Source: Microbacterium sp. GCS4
Lineage (GTDB): Bacteria > Actinomycetota > Actinomycetes > Actinomycetales > Microbacteriaceae
Assembly: GCF_001262495.1 (NCBI RefSeq)
Contig: NZ_LGYE01000001.1
Span: 1,240,001 to 1,304,000 of the forward strand
Reading direction: 5' to 3'
Length of the DNA stretch: 64,000 nucleotides
Below, piece by piece: positions 24,802-33,625 of this stretch; position 1 is the stretch's first letter; each line of letters begins with the position of its first letter. Below the pieces are notes generated by a model. That model did not search any database. It had not been told where the DNA came from and saw only the letters and a list, made by a program, of their open reading frames with translations. The translations under genes were made by a program, and so were the position numbers.

Positions 24802-25595
24802 CGTGCACGTCCCATCCGACGCTCCAGCCACGCGCTGAAGCGCGTGAGCGGGATCGTCACGACCAGGTAGAGGATCGCCGCCATGATGAGCGGCGTTCCG
24901 TTCGCGTTCTGGGTCGCCGCGTCACGGGCGAAGTTCGTGAGCTCCTTCGACCAGATGAACGTGCCGGCGACGAAGAGCAGCGAGGTGTCCTTCAACAGCA
25001 GCACGAACTCGTTGGTCAGCGGCGGGATGATGATGCGGAAGCCCTGCGGCACGACGATCCAGAACGTCGTCTTCATGGGCGACATGCCGAGCGAGCGCGC
25101 AGCCTCGGTCTGCCCCTTCGGGACCGCCTGGATGCCGGCGCGGATCGTCTCGGCCATGTACGCCGAGGCGACGAGGATGAGACCGATGAGCCCGAGGACG
25201 ACCGGGCCGCCGAGCCGGGTGCCGGGGATCCCCAGAGCGATCGGCAGGATGAACGCGATCGCGAAGATCGTGAGGATCGCGGGAAGCCCGCGGAACAGCT
25301 CGATCCATGCGGTCGCGATCCACCGGAACGGCCCGATCTCGGACAGCTTCATGAGAGCCAGCAGGATGCCGAGAAGCAGCCCGCCCGCGAACGCCACCGC
25401 CGTGAACCACAGGGTGTTCACCAGGGCCGTGGTGAAGATGCCCGGAAGCATCTTCACCGCGACCTCGGGGTTGAAGAAGAGCTGCGAGATCCGTGCCCAG
25501 TCCGTGCTGACCGCAGCCCAGACGGCGATCGCGATCAGCAGGACGTAGACGGTGTACCGATAGATCTTGCTCTTGGTGGTGCGCCTCAACGCCAT
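24798..25595 (-). CDS. polar amino-acid ABC transporter permease
   Basis: 265-residue HisM/GlnP-type permease. It has five or six TMs, '[12 protein letters not shown]' after the first helices, and an EAA loop '[20 protein letters not shown]'. I start at ATG 25595 behind GGGAGG; a TTG two codons earlier is possible. Only one permease gene is present, so the channel is probably a homodimer. It lies between the binding-protein and ATPase genes. Confidence 0.92.
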
Positions 25596-25631
25596 TGTCA
25601 AGGTCCTCCCGATCCCTTGCCTACCCTCGGA

Positions 25632-26447
25632 TCAGTTCGCGGTGAAGTAGGTGTCGTAGATCTTCTGGTAGTCGCCGCTGTCGCGCAGTTCGGTCAGAGC
25701 CCCGTTGACCGCGTCCAGCAGATCCTTCTTCTCACCCTTGGCGAAGGCGAAGCCGTAGGACTCGTCGGTGTTGTACTCCTCGACGATCTTGTAGGCGCTG
25801 TCGGCCTTCTCGTGCTCGAGGTTCACCGGCTGGTCCTGCAGGATCGCGTCGATCTGGCCGGCCTGCATCGCGGGCCACAGCTCGCCGTCCGAGGGGTACT
25901 GCACGACCTGGGCGCCGGTCGCGTTCGCGTTGGCGTAGGCCTCACCCGTGGTGCCCTGCTGCACGCCGACGTTCTTGCCGCTCAGGTCGTCGATCGACTC
26001 GATACCGGAGTCGGTGCGGACCAGCAGCGACTGCAGCGAGTCGTAATACGGGTCGGAGAAGTCGAGGTTCGCCTTGCGCTCGTCCGTGATGGTGATCGCG
26101 GAGGCGCCGATGTCGCAGGTGCCAGCGGCCAGCGTGGTTCCCGACTGCAGGGCCTCGAAGCCCACGTCCTGCACGGAGAGCTCGAGGTCGAGCTTCTTGG
26201 CGATCGCGTCGAGGAGGTCGATATCGAAACCGGTGTAGCCGGTGCCGTTGTCGCCGCCCTCGAACTCGAACGGCGCGTAGGGGATGTCGGAGCAGACCGT
26301 CAGCGCCCCCGCCTCGACGAGGCCGTAGGGGTCGTCCGCCGCGTCGTCGCCGCCGCCGGATCCGCCGCTGCCACCCGCACAGCCGGCGAGGGCGAGGGTG
26401 GCGGTCGCCGCGAGGGCGATCCCGGCGATGATGTTGCGACGCTGCAT
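25632..26447 (-). CDS. amino-acid ABC transporter substrate-binding lipoprotein
   Basis: 271-residue family 3 solute-binding protein. The signal peptide ends in lipobox 'LAGC' and a Gly/Ser linker follows. The fold starts 'LTVCSDIPYAPFEFEGGDNG', and 'GFDIDLLDAIAKKLDLEL' and 'DFSDPYYDSLQSLLV' follow. These are the classic features of polar amino-acid binders; the ligand is uncertain. The ATG at 26447 follows AGGAGC. It is the first gene of the three-gene importer. Confidence 0.93.
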   Translation of the reverse strand: MQRRNIIAGIALAATATLALAGCAGGSGGSGGGDDAADDPYGLVEAGALTVCSDIPYAPFEFEGGDNGTGYTGFDIDLLDAIAKKLDLELSVQDVGFEALQSGTTLAAGTCDIGASAITITDERKANLDFSDPYYDSLQSLLVRTDSGIESIDDLSGKNVGVQQGTTGEAYANANATGAQVVQYPSDGELWPAMQAGQIDAILQDQPVNLEHEKADSAYKIVEEYNTDESYGFAFAKGEKKDLLDAVNGALTELRDSGDYQKIYDTYFTAN

Positions 26448-26583
26448 GTCAGCTCCTGAGGGGACGAGGGCCTGGCGCCCACGGACGGGTAGGAGAACAT
26501 CTAAACACGCGCGACCCGGCCACACAGAACGAGGACGGGCCTCGGCCGGTTACATTTGTGTTGCGAAGAGTGACGCCCTCGGA

Positions 26584-26886
26584 TCAGAGCTCGACGTCCA
26601 CGGCCACACGGCCCGACACGACGGATCGCACGTACGCGACGACCTCCTCGTGGGCCGGGTGCACCTGGTACTGCTCCAACTCGTCGATCGACGCGAAGTC
26701 TGCGACCAGCGTCACATCCCAGTTCGTGTCGGGGTACGCGTCATTCGCGCCGGCCCAGATCGACTGAATCTGCGGCACGACGCCGTCGAGCGCGTTCAGC
26801 CGGCGCACGACCTCGGCAGCCTGCTCGGCGCGGACAGCCGGATCTTCCGCGGCGATCTTCCACGACACGACATGACGGATGCTCAT
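26584..26886 (-). CDS. Dabb family (stress-responsive alpha/beta barrel) protein
   Basis: 100-residue dimeric ferredoxin-like-fold protein. It has 'MSIRHVVSWKI' (strand 1 with His), 'DVTLVADFASIDELEQYQVH' and a C-terminal beta strand, as in Dabb/Hsp8-type proteins. The function is unclear. The start overlaps the stop of the upstream glutaredoxin-like gene, making it last in a three-gene rhodanese-glutaredoxin-Dabb unit. Confidence 0.87.
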   Translation of the reverse strand: MSIRHVVSWKIAAEDPAVRAEQAAEVVRRLNALDGVVPQIQSIWAGANDAYPDTNWDVTLVADFASIDELEQYQVHPAHEEVVAYVRSVVSGRVAVDVEL

Positions 26887-27146
26887 CGCACAGCCTCCTC
26901 GAGGGCCTGACGCAGTCGATCGGGCGAGACGCGCCAGTGCGCGTGCAACTCGCCGTCGATCAGGATGACGGGGATCTTCTCCCACCACAGCTCGTAGAGC
27001 GCCGGGTCGTCGGCGATCGACGCCTCGACGATCTCGATGCGTTCGGCCGCGGCATCCGGAAGTTCGGCGACGACGGCGTCGACGATCTCGGAGGCGACGT
27101 CGCACAGATGGCAGTCGGGCTTGCCGATCAGCGTCAGCGTGGTCAC
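26883..27146 (-). CDS. glutaredoxin-like (DUF836) thiol protein
   Basis: 87-residue thioredoxin-fold protein with N-terminal 'LIGKPDCHLCDVASE' (CxxC, variant CHLC) and a cis-Pro region 'WWEKIPVILID'. This is the short glutaredoxin-like family common in actinobacteria. The GTG at 27146 overlaps the rhodanese stop (GTGA). It may work with the rhodanese in sulfur/thiol handling; this is inferred from coupling only. Confidence 0.85.
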   Translation of the reverse strand: MTTLTLIGKPDCHLCDVASEIVDAVVAELPDAAAERIEIVEASIADDPALYELWWEKIPVILIDGELHAHWRVSPDRLRQALEEAVR

Positions 27147-27445
27147 GCCGACGGCACCTCGACGTCGCGTCCCTGCGCGATCCACTCGCCCGTGCCGCCC
27201 TCGACGTTGGTGGCGTCGTAGCCCCGCGCCTCGAGTGCCTCGACCACTCGGGCCGAGCGTCCCCCGGCCTGGCAGATGACGTCGAAGGACTCCGCCGGGA
27301 GCTCCTCCAGGCGGTTGCCGATCTCGGACATCGGGATGTTCACGGCGCCGGGGACGTGCCCCGCGGCGAACTCGTGCGCCTCACGGACGTCGATGAGCGG
27401 CGTGCTCGACCGCTCTGCGAGTTCGGTGACGGTGATCGACTTCAT
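27143..27445 (-). CDS. rhodanese-like domain protein
   Basis: 100-residue single rhodanese domain. It has 'PLIDVREAHEFAAGHVPGAV', and the active-site loop 'VICQAGGRSARV' contains the sulfur-carrying Cys. The GxR end of the loop suits sulfurtransferase activity. It is first of three overlapping genes with the glutaredoxin-like and Dabb proteins. Confidence 0.9.
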   Translation of the reverse strand: MKSITVTELAERSSTPLIDVREAHEFAAGHVPGAVNIPMSEIGNRLEELPAESFDVICQAGGRSARVVEALEARGYDATNVEGGTGEWIAQGRDVEVPSA

Positions 27446-27526
27446 GGAAAGCTCCTCGACGACGGGGACGACCGGGGCAGAGACACGAAGCGCCCGTCCG
27501 GAGACAGGCGCTCAGTGTCTGGCCGC

Positions 27527-27625
27527 TTACTTCTTGTTGCGGCGCTGGTGGCGAGTCTTACGAAGCAGCTTGCGGTGCTTCTTCTTCGCCATGCGCTTGC
27601 GGCGCTTCTTGATGACAGAACCCAC
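27527..27625 (-). CDS. small ribosomal protein bS22 (AURKAIP1/COX24 domain)
   Basis: A 32-residue, extremely basic protein, mostly Lys/Arg ('KKRRKRMAKKKHRKLLRKTR'). It matches the actinobacterial AURKAIP1/COX24-domain protein (M. tuberculosis Rv0500B), which cryo-EM work placed on the small ribosomal subunit as bS22. The GTG start at 27625 follows GAGGTTTCC and TAA ends it. It lies downstream of the Rv0500A-like HTH gene on the same strand, as in mycobacteria. Confidence 0.9.
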   Translation of the reverse strand: MGSVIKKRRKRMAKKKHRKLLRKTRHQRRNKK

Positions 27626-27762
27626 GGAAACCTCACTAAGTCAGGGGCTGGGCGTCGCACGGTGACGGACACCCGGGTACGGGCACGGAAAAATGCCTCG
27701 GATCAGTCTAGCAAACCGAACGGCCCGTCCTGTCACCTCGACGCGGACGGCGCGGAACGGTG

Positions 27763-27954
27763 TCACCCCACGTCGGAGATCGGTCGCTGCAGCGCGTCCG
27801 TGACAGCGGACTCCGGCACACGGAAACTCCGTCCGAAGCGGATGGCTGGCAGCTCCCCAGCGTGCACCATCCGATACACGGTCATCTTGGACACGCGCAT
27901 CAACTCGGCGACCTCGGCCACCGTCAGGAACCGGACATCAGGAACTTCGGGCAT
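27763..27954 (-). CDS. helix-turn-helix (excisionase-type) DNA-binding protein, Rv0500A-like
   Basis: 63-residue protein that is almost entirely one MerR/Xis-type winged HTH: 'FLTVAEVAELMRVSKMTVYR' then 'GELPAIRFGRSFRVPESAV'. Orthologues (Rv0500A in M. tuberculosis) sit next to the bS22 gene. The regulatory targets are unknown. The gap to bS22 (27626-27762) contains the bS22 ribosome-binding site and probably its own promoter. Confidence 0.88.
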   Translation of the reverse strand: MPEVPDVRFLTVAEVAELMRVSKMTVYRMVHAGELPAIRFGRSFRVPESAVTDALQRPISDVG

Positions 27955-28049
27955 CCCACGTACCCCTTTCTAGGATGTGCACACTCTATGTGCTGGCTGG
28001 GACGCGTGTAAACCCGTGTGACTCCTGTGATCTGGGAACGAGTGCGCGA

Positions 28050-28982
28050 TCAGGAGGACCGCTGAGCGCGCGCGAGTCGCTCGCCAGCGTCTCGCAACGC
28101 TTGGCGCTCGGCTCTGCGCGCATCTCGGAGCGCCTTCTCCGCCTCCCGGACCGCCTTCTGCGCGTCCTTGACCCGACGATCCCCCGCGAACTCCGCCGGA
28201 TCGACCGCGATCCAGTCCGTCGCCCGTTCGTGCGGCGCGCCACGATCGAGCGCGTCCATGTACGCGGAGACGCCGTCGAGCACGCGCTCCATCGCGAACC
28301 GGAACGGGTCAGCGGGCGAAGTGAAGACGCCGTCGTCGATCGCCGCGCGGAGCGCGGGGAACTCCTCAGCGGTGATCACGCGGTCGTACAGCTCCGCCTC
28401 GCGCACGGCGACCTGATCGGGCGACAGCCCGCTCCCCCGCGACTGCTCGGTGTATCCGGCCTGCACGATGCCGCACCATCGCGCCGATCCCGTGACCGCG
28501 AGCGCCACGGCCATGCGCTCGTCGACAGTGAGGGGAGTGCCCTCCAGTGCGGACAGGGAGGCATCCAGCCACGCCGAGCTGTTCGGAGTGATCGGCGACC
28601 CGTTGATCGGCAGCGACAGCATCCAGGGATGCCGCTGGTACAGCAGCACCTGCTCCGCGTACAGCGCGAGGAGCGTCTCCCGCCATCCCTCGAGAGCGCG
28701 CGTGGCCTCCGGAGGAACACCTGTCGCATGCTCCTGCATGAGCAGCAGGAGGTCATCCTTCGCGCTCACGTAGCGGTACAGCGACATCGGCGTGAATCCG
28801 AGCGCGGAGGCGACGGCGGCCATGGAGACCGCGCCGATCCCATCGGCATCCGCGAGGTCGACCGCCGCCTCGACGATCCGCTCCACGCTCATCTCGCGCT
28901 TGGGCCCGCGTTGGGGGTTCGCAGCGACGCCCCACGCGAGCGCGATGCCTCGCGGCAGCTCCGGCGGCTCGTTCTCGACCAT
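28050..28982 (-). CDS. TetR family transcriptional regulator
   Basis: 310-residue repressor, long for TetR. The HTH is at residues ~30-75 ('ASALGFTPMSLYRYVSAKDD'), with a TetR_C-type ligand domain to about residue 240. The C-terminal ~60 residues are Arg/Ala/Glu-rich and probably a coiled coil ('AVREAEKALRDARRAERQAL'). It is divergent from a DrrAB-like exporter, with an inverted repeat spanning 29008-29061 between them, so it probably represses that exporter. Confidence 0.9.
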   Translation of the reverse strand: MVENEPPELPRGIALAWGVAANPQRGPKREMSVERIVEAAVDLADADGIGAVSMAAVASALGFTPMSLYRYVSAKDDLLLLMQEHATGVPPEATRALEGWRETLLALYAEQVLLYQRHPWMLSLPINGSPITPNSSAWLDASLSALEGTPLTVDERMAVALAVTGSARWCGIVQAGYTEQSRGSGLSPDQVAVREAELYDRVITAEEFPALRAAIDDGVFTSPADPFRFAMERVLDGVSAYMDALDRGAPHERATDWIAVDPAEFAGDRRVKDAQKAVREAEKALRDARRAERQALRDAGERLARAQRSS

Positions 28983-29007
28983 CTCCTCATCCTAGGTCTG
29001 TATATCG

Positions 29008-29061
29008 CGTAAACAGTGTGTTATGTTCATACACAATTGCGTTGCCCATACACAGTTTACG
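29008..29061. promoter_or_regulatory. operator region of the tetR/drrAB-like divergon
   Basis: Outer arms CGTAAAC (29008-29014) and GTTTACG (29055-29061) are perfect inverted repeats. Inside lie TGTGT/ACACA-type half-sites, including TGTTATGTTCATACA near 29021-29035 and CATACACA twice. A TATA-like promoter element for tetR (TATATC around 29000) adjoins. These are probably one or two TetR binding sites. Confidence 0.6.
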
Positions 29062-29098
29062 TCGCACACGCGAGCGGCGTGAAGAAAGGAACGAGCCG

Positions 29099-29989
29099 AT
29101 GAACCCAGCAGTCGAGGTACGCGGCCTGCACAAGCGCTTCGGACGAAATGCGGTCGTATCGGGGCTCGACATCACGGTCGAACGCGGCGAGGTGTTCGCC
29201 CTGCTCGGTCCGAACGGCGCCGGGAAGACGACCACGATCAACATCCTCACCACCCTCCTGGACGCCGACTCCGGCACCGCGGCGGTCGCCGGGTTCGACA
29301 CCCGCACGCAGCGCGTCGAGGTGCAACGACGCATCAGCCTGACCGGACAATCGGCCGCCGTCGACGACGCCCTCACCGCCACCGAGAACGTCATGATGTT
29401 CGCGCGTCTCGCCGGGCTCCATCGCTCAGCCGCGATGCGGCGGACCACCGAACTCGTCGCCCGCTTCGACCTCGCGGATGCCGCGGATCGGCCGGTCCGG
29501 ACCTATTCCGGCGGCATGCGTCGACGCCTCGACCTGGCACTGAGCTTCGTCGTCGACCCCGAGGTGCTCTTTCTCGACGAGCCCACCACGGGCCTCGACA
29601 CCCGCAGCCGTCGCGACCTGTGGGACATCATCCGCTCGCTCGCCGCCTCCGGGACGACCGTGTTCCTCACGACGCAGTACCTCGAAGAGGCCGACCAGCT
29701 CGCCGACCGCATCGCGGTGCTGCACGACGGACGCATCGCCGCGATCGGCACCCCCGCGGCACTGAAGTCGCGGATCGGCGGAGACACCGTCGAACTGCAC
29801 GACGCCCACGGCGAGCTCCTGCGCGAGATCCCCACGGACGGGAGCATCGCGGGCCTGCGGCGAGCGCTCGACCGACTCGTCGAGCACGAGCACGAGCACG
29901 AGGGCACCACCGTGACCCTGCGGCGCCCCAGCCTGGACGACGTCTTCCTCGCCCTCACCGACACGACACCCCTCAAGGAGAACGCATGA
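29099..29989 (+). CDS. DrrA-like ABC exporter ATP-binding protein
   Basis: 296-residue ATPase of the daunorubicin-resistance (DrrA) type. It has Walker A 'GPNGAGKTTTIN', signature region 'YSGGMRRRLDLAL', Walker B 'VLFLDEPTTGLD', and switch His replaced by Gln in 'VFLTTQYLEEA', as is normal for DrrA. The start at 29099 follows AAAGGA. It overlaps the permease gene by 4 bp. The two form a drug or lipid exporter controlled by the divergent TetR. Confidence 0.92.
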   Translation: MNPAVEVRGLHKRFGRNAVVSGLDITVERGEVFALLGPNGAGKTTTINILTTLLDADSGTAAVAGFDTRTQRVEVQRRISLTGQSAAVDDALTATENVMMFARLAGLHRSAAMRRTTELVARFDLADAADRPVRTYSGGMRRRLDLALSFVVDPEVLFLDEPTTGLDTRSRRDLWDIIRSLAASGTTVFLTTQYLEEADQLADRIAVLHDGRIAAIGTPAALKSRIGGDTVELHDAHGELLREIPTDGSIAGLRRALDRLVEHEHEHEGTTVTLRRPSLDDVFLALTDTTPLKENA

Positions 29990-30798
29990 ACGTCACGCTC
30001 ACGGCATCCGCGTCGTCCGCCGTCGCGGCCCGCCCGCGCCTGCGCGGATTCACCGCCGAATCCGTCTTCGTCGGTCGCAGCCTGCGCCGTTCGCTGCGCG
30101 ACGGCGAATCGCTGCTCATGGCCATCCTGCTGCCCGTCATGCTCATGCTCATGTTCACGTGGGTCTTCGGCGGGGCGATCGACCCGTCCGGCGGCTACGT
30201 CGACTACGTCGTGCCCGGGATCATCCTCACCTGCGCGGGCTTCGGGGCGTCGTCCACAGCGCTGTACGTCGCGAGCGACATGCAGAACGGCATCATCGAC
30301 CGCTTCCGGACCATGCCGATCCGCGCCAGCGCCGTGCTCACGGGTCATGTCGTCGCGAGCCTCGTGCGCAACCTCGTCGCGACCGGGATCGTGATCGGAG
30401 TGGGGGTGCTCGTCGGGTTCCGTCCCGAGGCGACGCTCGGCGGATGGATCGCCCTCGCCGGCCTGATCGCGCTGTACATCCTCGCGATCACGTACCTCTT
30501 CGCCGCGATCGGACTCGCGGCCGGCAGCCCCGAGGGTGCGAACGGGTACGGATTCATCCTGCTCTTCCTCCCCTATCTGTCGAGCGCCTTCGTGCCGGTC
30601 GCGAGCATGCCCGGCTGGCTGCAGCCGGTCGCTGTGCATCAGCCGATCACACCGATAGTCGACACGATCCGGGGTCTGCTGACCGGCGCGCCCCTGGAGG
30701 CGCAGCCGTGGTGGGCCGTCGGCTGGTGCCTCGTGATCCTCCTGATCGCGGTCGCCTGGGGGTCGTGGCTGTTCCGACGAAAGGCCGCGCGCCGCTGA
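29986..30798 (+). CDS. ABC-2 type exporter permease (DrrB-like)
   Basis: 270-residue membrane component with six TMs. An N-terminal amphipathic stretch leads to 'RSLRDGESLLMAILLPVMLM' and 'NGIIDRFRTMPIRASAVL', the ABC-2 coupling region, and the end is Arg-rich. The ATG overlaps the ATPase stop and follows AAGGAG. It exports an unknown hydrophobic substrate with the ATPase. Confidence 0.92.
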   Translation: MNVTLTASASSAVAARPRLRGFTAESVFVGRSLRRSLRDGESLLMAILLPVMLMLMFTWVFGGAIDPSGGYVDYVVPGIILTCAGFGASSTALYVASDMQNGIIDRFRTMPIRASAVLTGHVVASLVRNLVATGIVIGVGVLVGFRPEATLGGWIALAGLIALYILAITYLFAAIGLAAGSPEGANGYGFILLFLPYLSSAFVPVASMPGWLQPVAVHQPITPIVDTIRGLLTGAPLEAQPWWAVGWCLVILLIAVAWGSWLFRRKAARR

Positions 30799-30936
30799 CC
30801 CGTCAGGAACGGAGCTCGCCCTCGGACTCAGCCGGGACATAGCGTCTGCGCCGGATCCGCTCAGGCTCGTCTGCCACGGTCGGAGGACGACTCGACACGG
30901 CACCGTTCGAGTCGCCGCGGGTCTGGGGCCCGCGCG

Positions 30937-30977
30937 ATCGCCCCCGACGACAACGCCCCCACGTCGTCGGGGGCGAT
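30937..30977. terminator. terminator hairpin between drrB-like and arsR-like genes
   Basis: A 15-bp perfect stem ATCGCCCCCGACGAC (30937-30951) / GTCGTCGGGGGCGAT (30963-30977) with an 11-nt loop. It separates the convergent exporter operon and the ArsR-like gene. The 138 bp between drrB-like and this hairpin show nothing else recognisable. Confidence 0.85.
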
Positions 30978-30988
30978 ATGCGCAAAGG

Positions 30989-31405
30989 TCAGCCGCCGAA
31001 GCGCTTGAGGGCTGTGGTCACGAAATGACCGGCGGATGCCGCGGCCCGGCCGACGACCTCGGCGGCGTGTGCCGCTCCATCCGGCAGCGGCTGACCCGGG
31101 TAGTCGATGTCGGGCGCCGCATCGCCGTAGGCGTCGACGAGGAACGGGACCAGCCAATCGTCCACGACCTCGAGCGGCGCGACCGCCAGGCTGTAGAAGC
31201 GCCGCTGACCGTCTTCGCGCACGCTCACCAGCTCGGCCTCGCGCAGCACCTTGAGATGCTTCGACACGGTCGGCTGGCTGATGCCCAGGTCGGCCACGAT
31301 CTGGCTCACGCTCGTGCCGGCTTCGCCGTCCGCGGTGCGACGCAGGAGGAGCTGGAGGATGTCGCGCCTCGTGCCGTCCGCGATCACGTCGAAGATGTCG
31401 GTCAT
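30989..31405 (-). CDS. ArsR/SmtB-type winged-helix regulator
   Basis: 138-residue regulator. 'FDVIADGTRRDILQLL' opens the winged HTH, and the recognition helix is 'ISQPTVSKHLKVLREAELV', with wing 'REDGQRRFYSL'. No metal-binding Cys cluster is present, so it is not an obvious metal sensor. I start at ATG 31405; no good Shine-Dalgarno is seen there, and in-frame starts up to 31516 would add residues before the fold. It is divergent from the trkH/ktrB gene, which it might regulate. Confidence 0.85.
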   Translation of the reverse strand: MTDIFDVIADGTRRDILQLLLRRTADGEAGTSVSQIVADLGISQPTVSKHLKVLREAELVSVREDGQRRFYSLAVAPLEVVDDWLVPFLVDAYGDAAPDIDYPGQPLPDGAAHAAEVVGRAAASAGHFVTTALKRFGG

Positions 31406-31505
31406 GAGTTCAGGGTAGTCGTCCCCCGCACGGAGTACCATGACGAAGGCTCGGCGAACGGCGCCGAACGACCCCGGGGCGGGTCGAGGATCGAAGGGGG
31501 ACGTG

Positions 31506-32936
31506 ATGTCGGGCATCGTTTCGGCGTCGTCTCCCCGTCAGCGCCTCGAGGGCGCGGCCTCCTGGGGCAAGCACATCATCACCTCCTCGCCCTCGCGGTT
31601 CGCGATCGTCATCTTCGCGCTCCTCATCCTCGTCTTCACGGTGCTGCTGTCGCTGCCGATCTCCTCGGCGAGCCACACGGTCACCCCGCTCGCCGACGCG
31701 CTGTTCACGGCCGTGTCGACGATCTGCGTGACGGGACTCTCGACCGTCGACATGGCGACGTACTGGTCGCCCTTCGGGCATGTGCTGATCTTCATCGGCG
31801 TCAATATCGGCGCACTGGGCGTGCTCACACTGGCCTCCCTCATGGGCATGCTGATCTCCAAGCGCCTGGGCCTGCGGGCGAAGCTGATGGCCGCGGGCGA
31901 CACGAACCCGCTGCGCGCGCACGGCGGCGTCGTCAACGAGAGCCAGACCGTGCGCCTGGGCGAGGTCGGTCAGCTGCTGACGACGGTCGCGGTGTCGGCG
32001 CTCATCATCGAAGGCGCCCTGGCCGTGCTCCTCTACCCCGCGCTCGTGATGGCGGGCGTGAATCCGATCGCCGCCCTGTGGGAGGCGCCGTACTTCGCGG
32101 CCATGGCCTTCACCAATACGGGCTTCGCCCCGAACGCGGGCGGGGTCGCGGTCTTCGCCGACGACTACCTCGTGCTGGGACTGCTCATGGTGGGCGTCTT
32201 CCTCGGCAGCATCGGTTTCCCCGTGATCTACACGCTCGCGAAGCACGTGTGGCATGTGAAGAAGTGGTCGCTGCACACCAAGCTCACGCTCGTCACGACC
32301 GTGCTGCTGTTCGTGATCGGCGCCGCGGTGTTCCTGATCCTCGAGTACGACAACCCGAAGACCTTCGGGTCGATGGACGCCGCGGACACGACCTTCCAGG
32401 CGTTCTTCCTCTCGGCCATGACACGGTCCGGCGGCTTCAGCGTCATCGAGATCGACGACATGAACGGCTCCTCGTTGCTGGCGGCGAGCATGCTCATGTT
32501 CGTGGGCGGCGGCTCGGCGTCGACCGCGGGCGGCATTAAGGTCACGACCCTGGCGGTGCTCGCGATCGCCGTGTGGTCCGAGGCCAAGGGACGTCAGTCG
32601 GTCGAGGCGTTCGGCCGCCGCATCCCCAGCGACGTGCAGCGCGTCGCCCTCAGCGTCGTCGCGTGGGGCGCCACGATCGTGGCGCTGTCGACGATCATCA
32701 TCGCGCAGATCACGAAGGACGACATCAGCCACGTCCTGTTCGACGTGATCTCCGCCTTCGCCACGGTGGGTCTGTCGTCGGGGTTGACCGCTGAACTCCC
32801 GGATGCGGGGGCGTACGTGCTCGCGGCCACCATCTTCATGGGGCGCGTTGGTACAGTGACTCTCGCCGCGGCCGTCGCGGCGACATCGCGAACGCAGTAC
32901 TACTCACTGCCCGTGGAAAGGCCGATCGTTGGTTGA
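31506..32936 (+). CDS. TrkH/KtrB-type potassium uptake membrane subunit
   Basis: 476-residue K+ translocator with four M1-P-M2 repeats. The selectivity loops are visible as 'VSTICVTGLSTVD', 'AMAFTNTGFAPNAGG', 'AMTRSGGFSVIEI' and 'AFATVGLSSGLT'. It forms a dimeric channel gated by the cytosolic RCK ring made by the next gene. The ATG at 31506 follows GAAGGGGG. It overlaps the ktrA gene by 8 bp. Confidence 0.94.
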   Translation: MSGIVSASSPRQRLEGAASWGKHIITSSPSRFAIVIFALLILVFTVLLSLPISSASHTVTPLADALFTAVSTICVTGLSTVDMATYWSPFGHVLIFIGVNIGALGVLTLASLMGMLISKRLGLRAKLMAAGDTNPLRAHGGVVNESQTVRLGEVGQLLTTVAVSALIIEGALAVLLYPALVMAGVNPIAALWEAPYFAAMAFTNTGFAPNAGGVAVFADDYLVLGLLMVGVFLGSIGFPVIYTLAKHVWHVKKWSLHTKLTLVTTVLLFVIGAAVFLILEYDNPKTFGSMDAADTTFQAFFLSAMTRSGGFSVIEIDDMNGSSLLAASMLMFVGGGSASTAGGIKVTTLAVLAIAVWSEAKGRQSVEAFGRRIPSDVQRVALSVVAWGATIVALSTIIIAQITKDDISHVLFDVISAFATVGLSSGLTAELPDAGAYVLAATIFMGRVGTVTLAAAVAATSRTQYYSLPVERPIVG

Positions 32937-33600
32937 AGTCCTCCGGGGCGACGCTCCCGTCCTCGTCATCGGTCTCGGCCGGTTCGGCGCCGCGTGCGCC
33001 GGCGAGCTCGACCGCCTCGACCGCGAGGTCCTCGCGATCGACGACAACCTCGAGCTGGTGCAGAAGTGGTCCGATCGCGTCACGCACACGGTGCAGGCCG
33101 ACGCGAAGAACATCGACGCGCTGCGCCAGATCGGCGCGCAGGACTTCCAGGTCGCGGTCGTCGCGGTCGGATCCTCGATCGAGGCCTCCGTGCTGATCAC
33201 CGCCAACCTCGTCGACCTCAAGGTGCCGCAGATCTGGGCCAAGGCGGTCTCGCAGTCGCACGGCAAGATCCTCGCCCGCGTCGGCGCCAACCACGTGATC
33301 TACCCGGAACGCGAAGCCGGGGAGCGCGTCGCGCACCTGGTGTCCGGCCGGATGCTCGACTTCATCCGCTTCGACGACGACTTCGTACTGGCGAAGATGT
33401 ATCCGCCGAAGTTCATCCGCGGCGTGGGACTCAACGAATCCGGTGTGCGGAGCAAGTACAAGGTGACGGTCGTCGGCGTGAAGAGCCCGGGCAAGCCGTT
33501 CCGGTACGCCGAGGCCAACACGATCGTGACGAACCACGACCTCATCATCGTCTCGGGCACGAACAGCGACATCGAGCGGTTCGCCTCACTCGACCGCTGA
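32929..33600 (+). CDS. TrkA/KtrA-type potassium channel regulatory subunit
   Basis: 223-residue cytosolic RCK protein. The N-terminal Rossmann domain has 'VLVIGLGRFGAACAGELDRL' and an acidic 'IDDN' strand end, which bind ADP/ATP or NAD(H). A C-terminal RCK_C domain covers residues ~140-220. The TTG start at 32929 lies inside the last codons of the channel gene, with upstream GGAAAGG, so production is coupled. It gates K+ entry by the membrane subunit. Confidence 0.94.
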   Translation: MVEVLRGDAPVLVIGLGRFGAACAGELDRLDREVLAIDDNLELVQKWSDRVTHTVQADAKNIDALRQIGAQDFQVAVVAVGSSIEASVLITANLVDLKVPQIWAKAVSQSHGKILARVGANHVIYPEREAGERVAHLVSGRMLDFIRFDDDFVLAKMYPPKFIRGVGLNESGVRSKYKVTVVGVKSPGKPFRYAEANTIVTNHDLIIVSGTNSDIERFASLDR

Positions 33601-33625
33601 GCGCGCCGCGACGGCGGCGCTGGAC

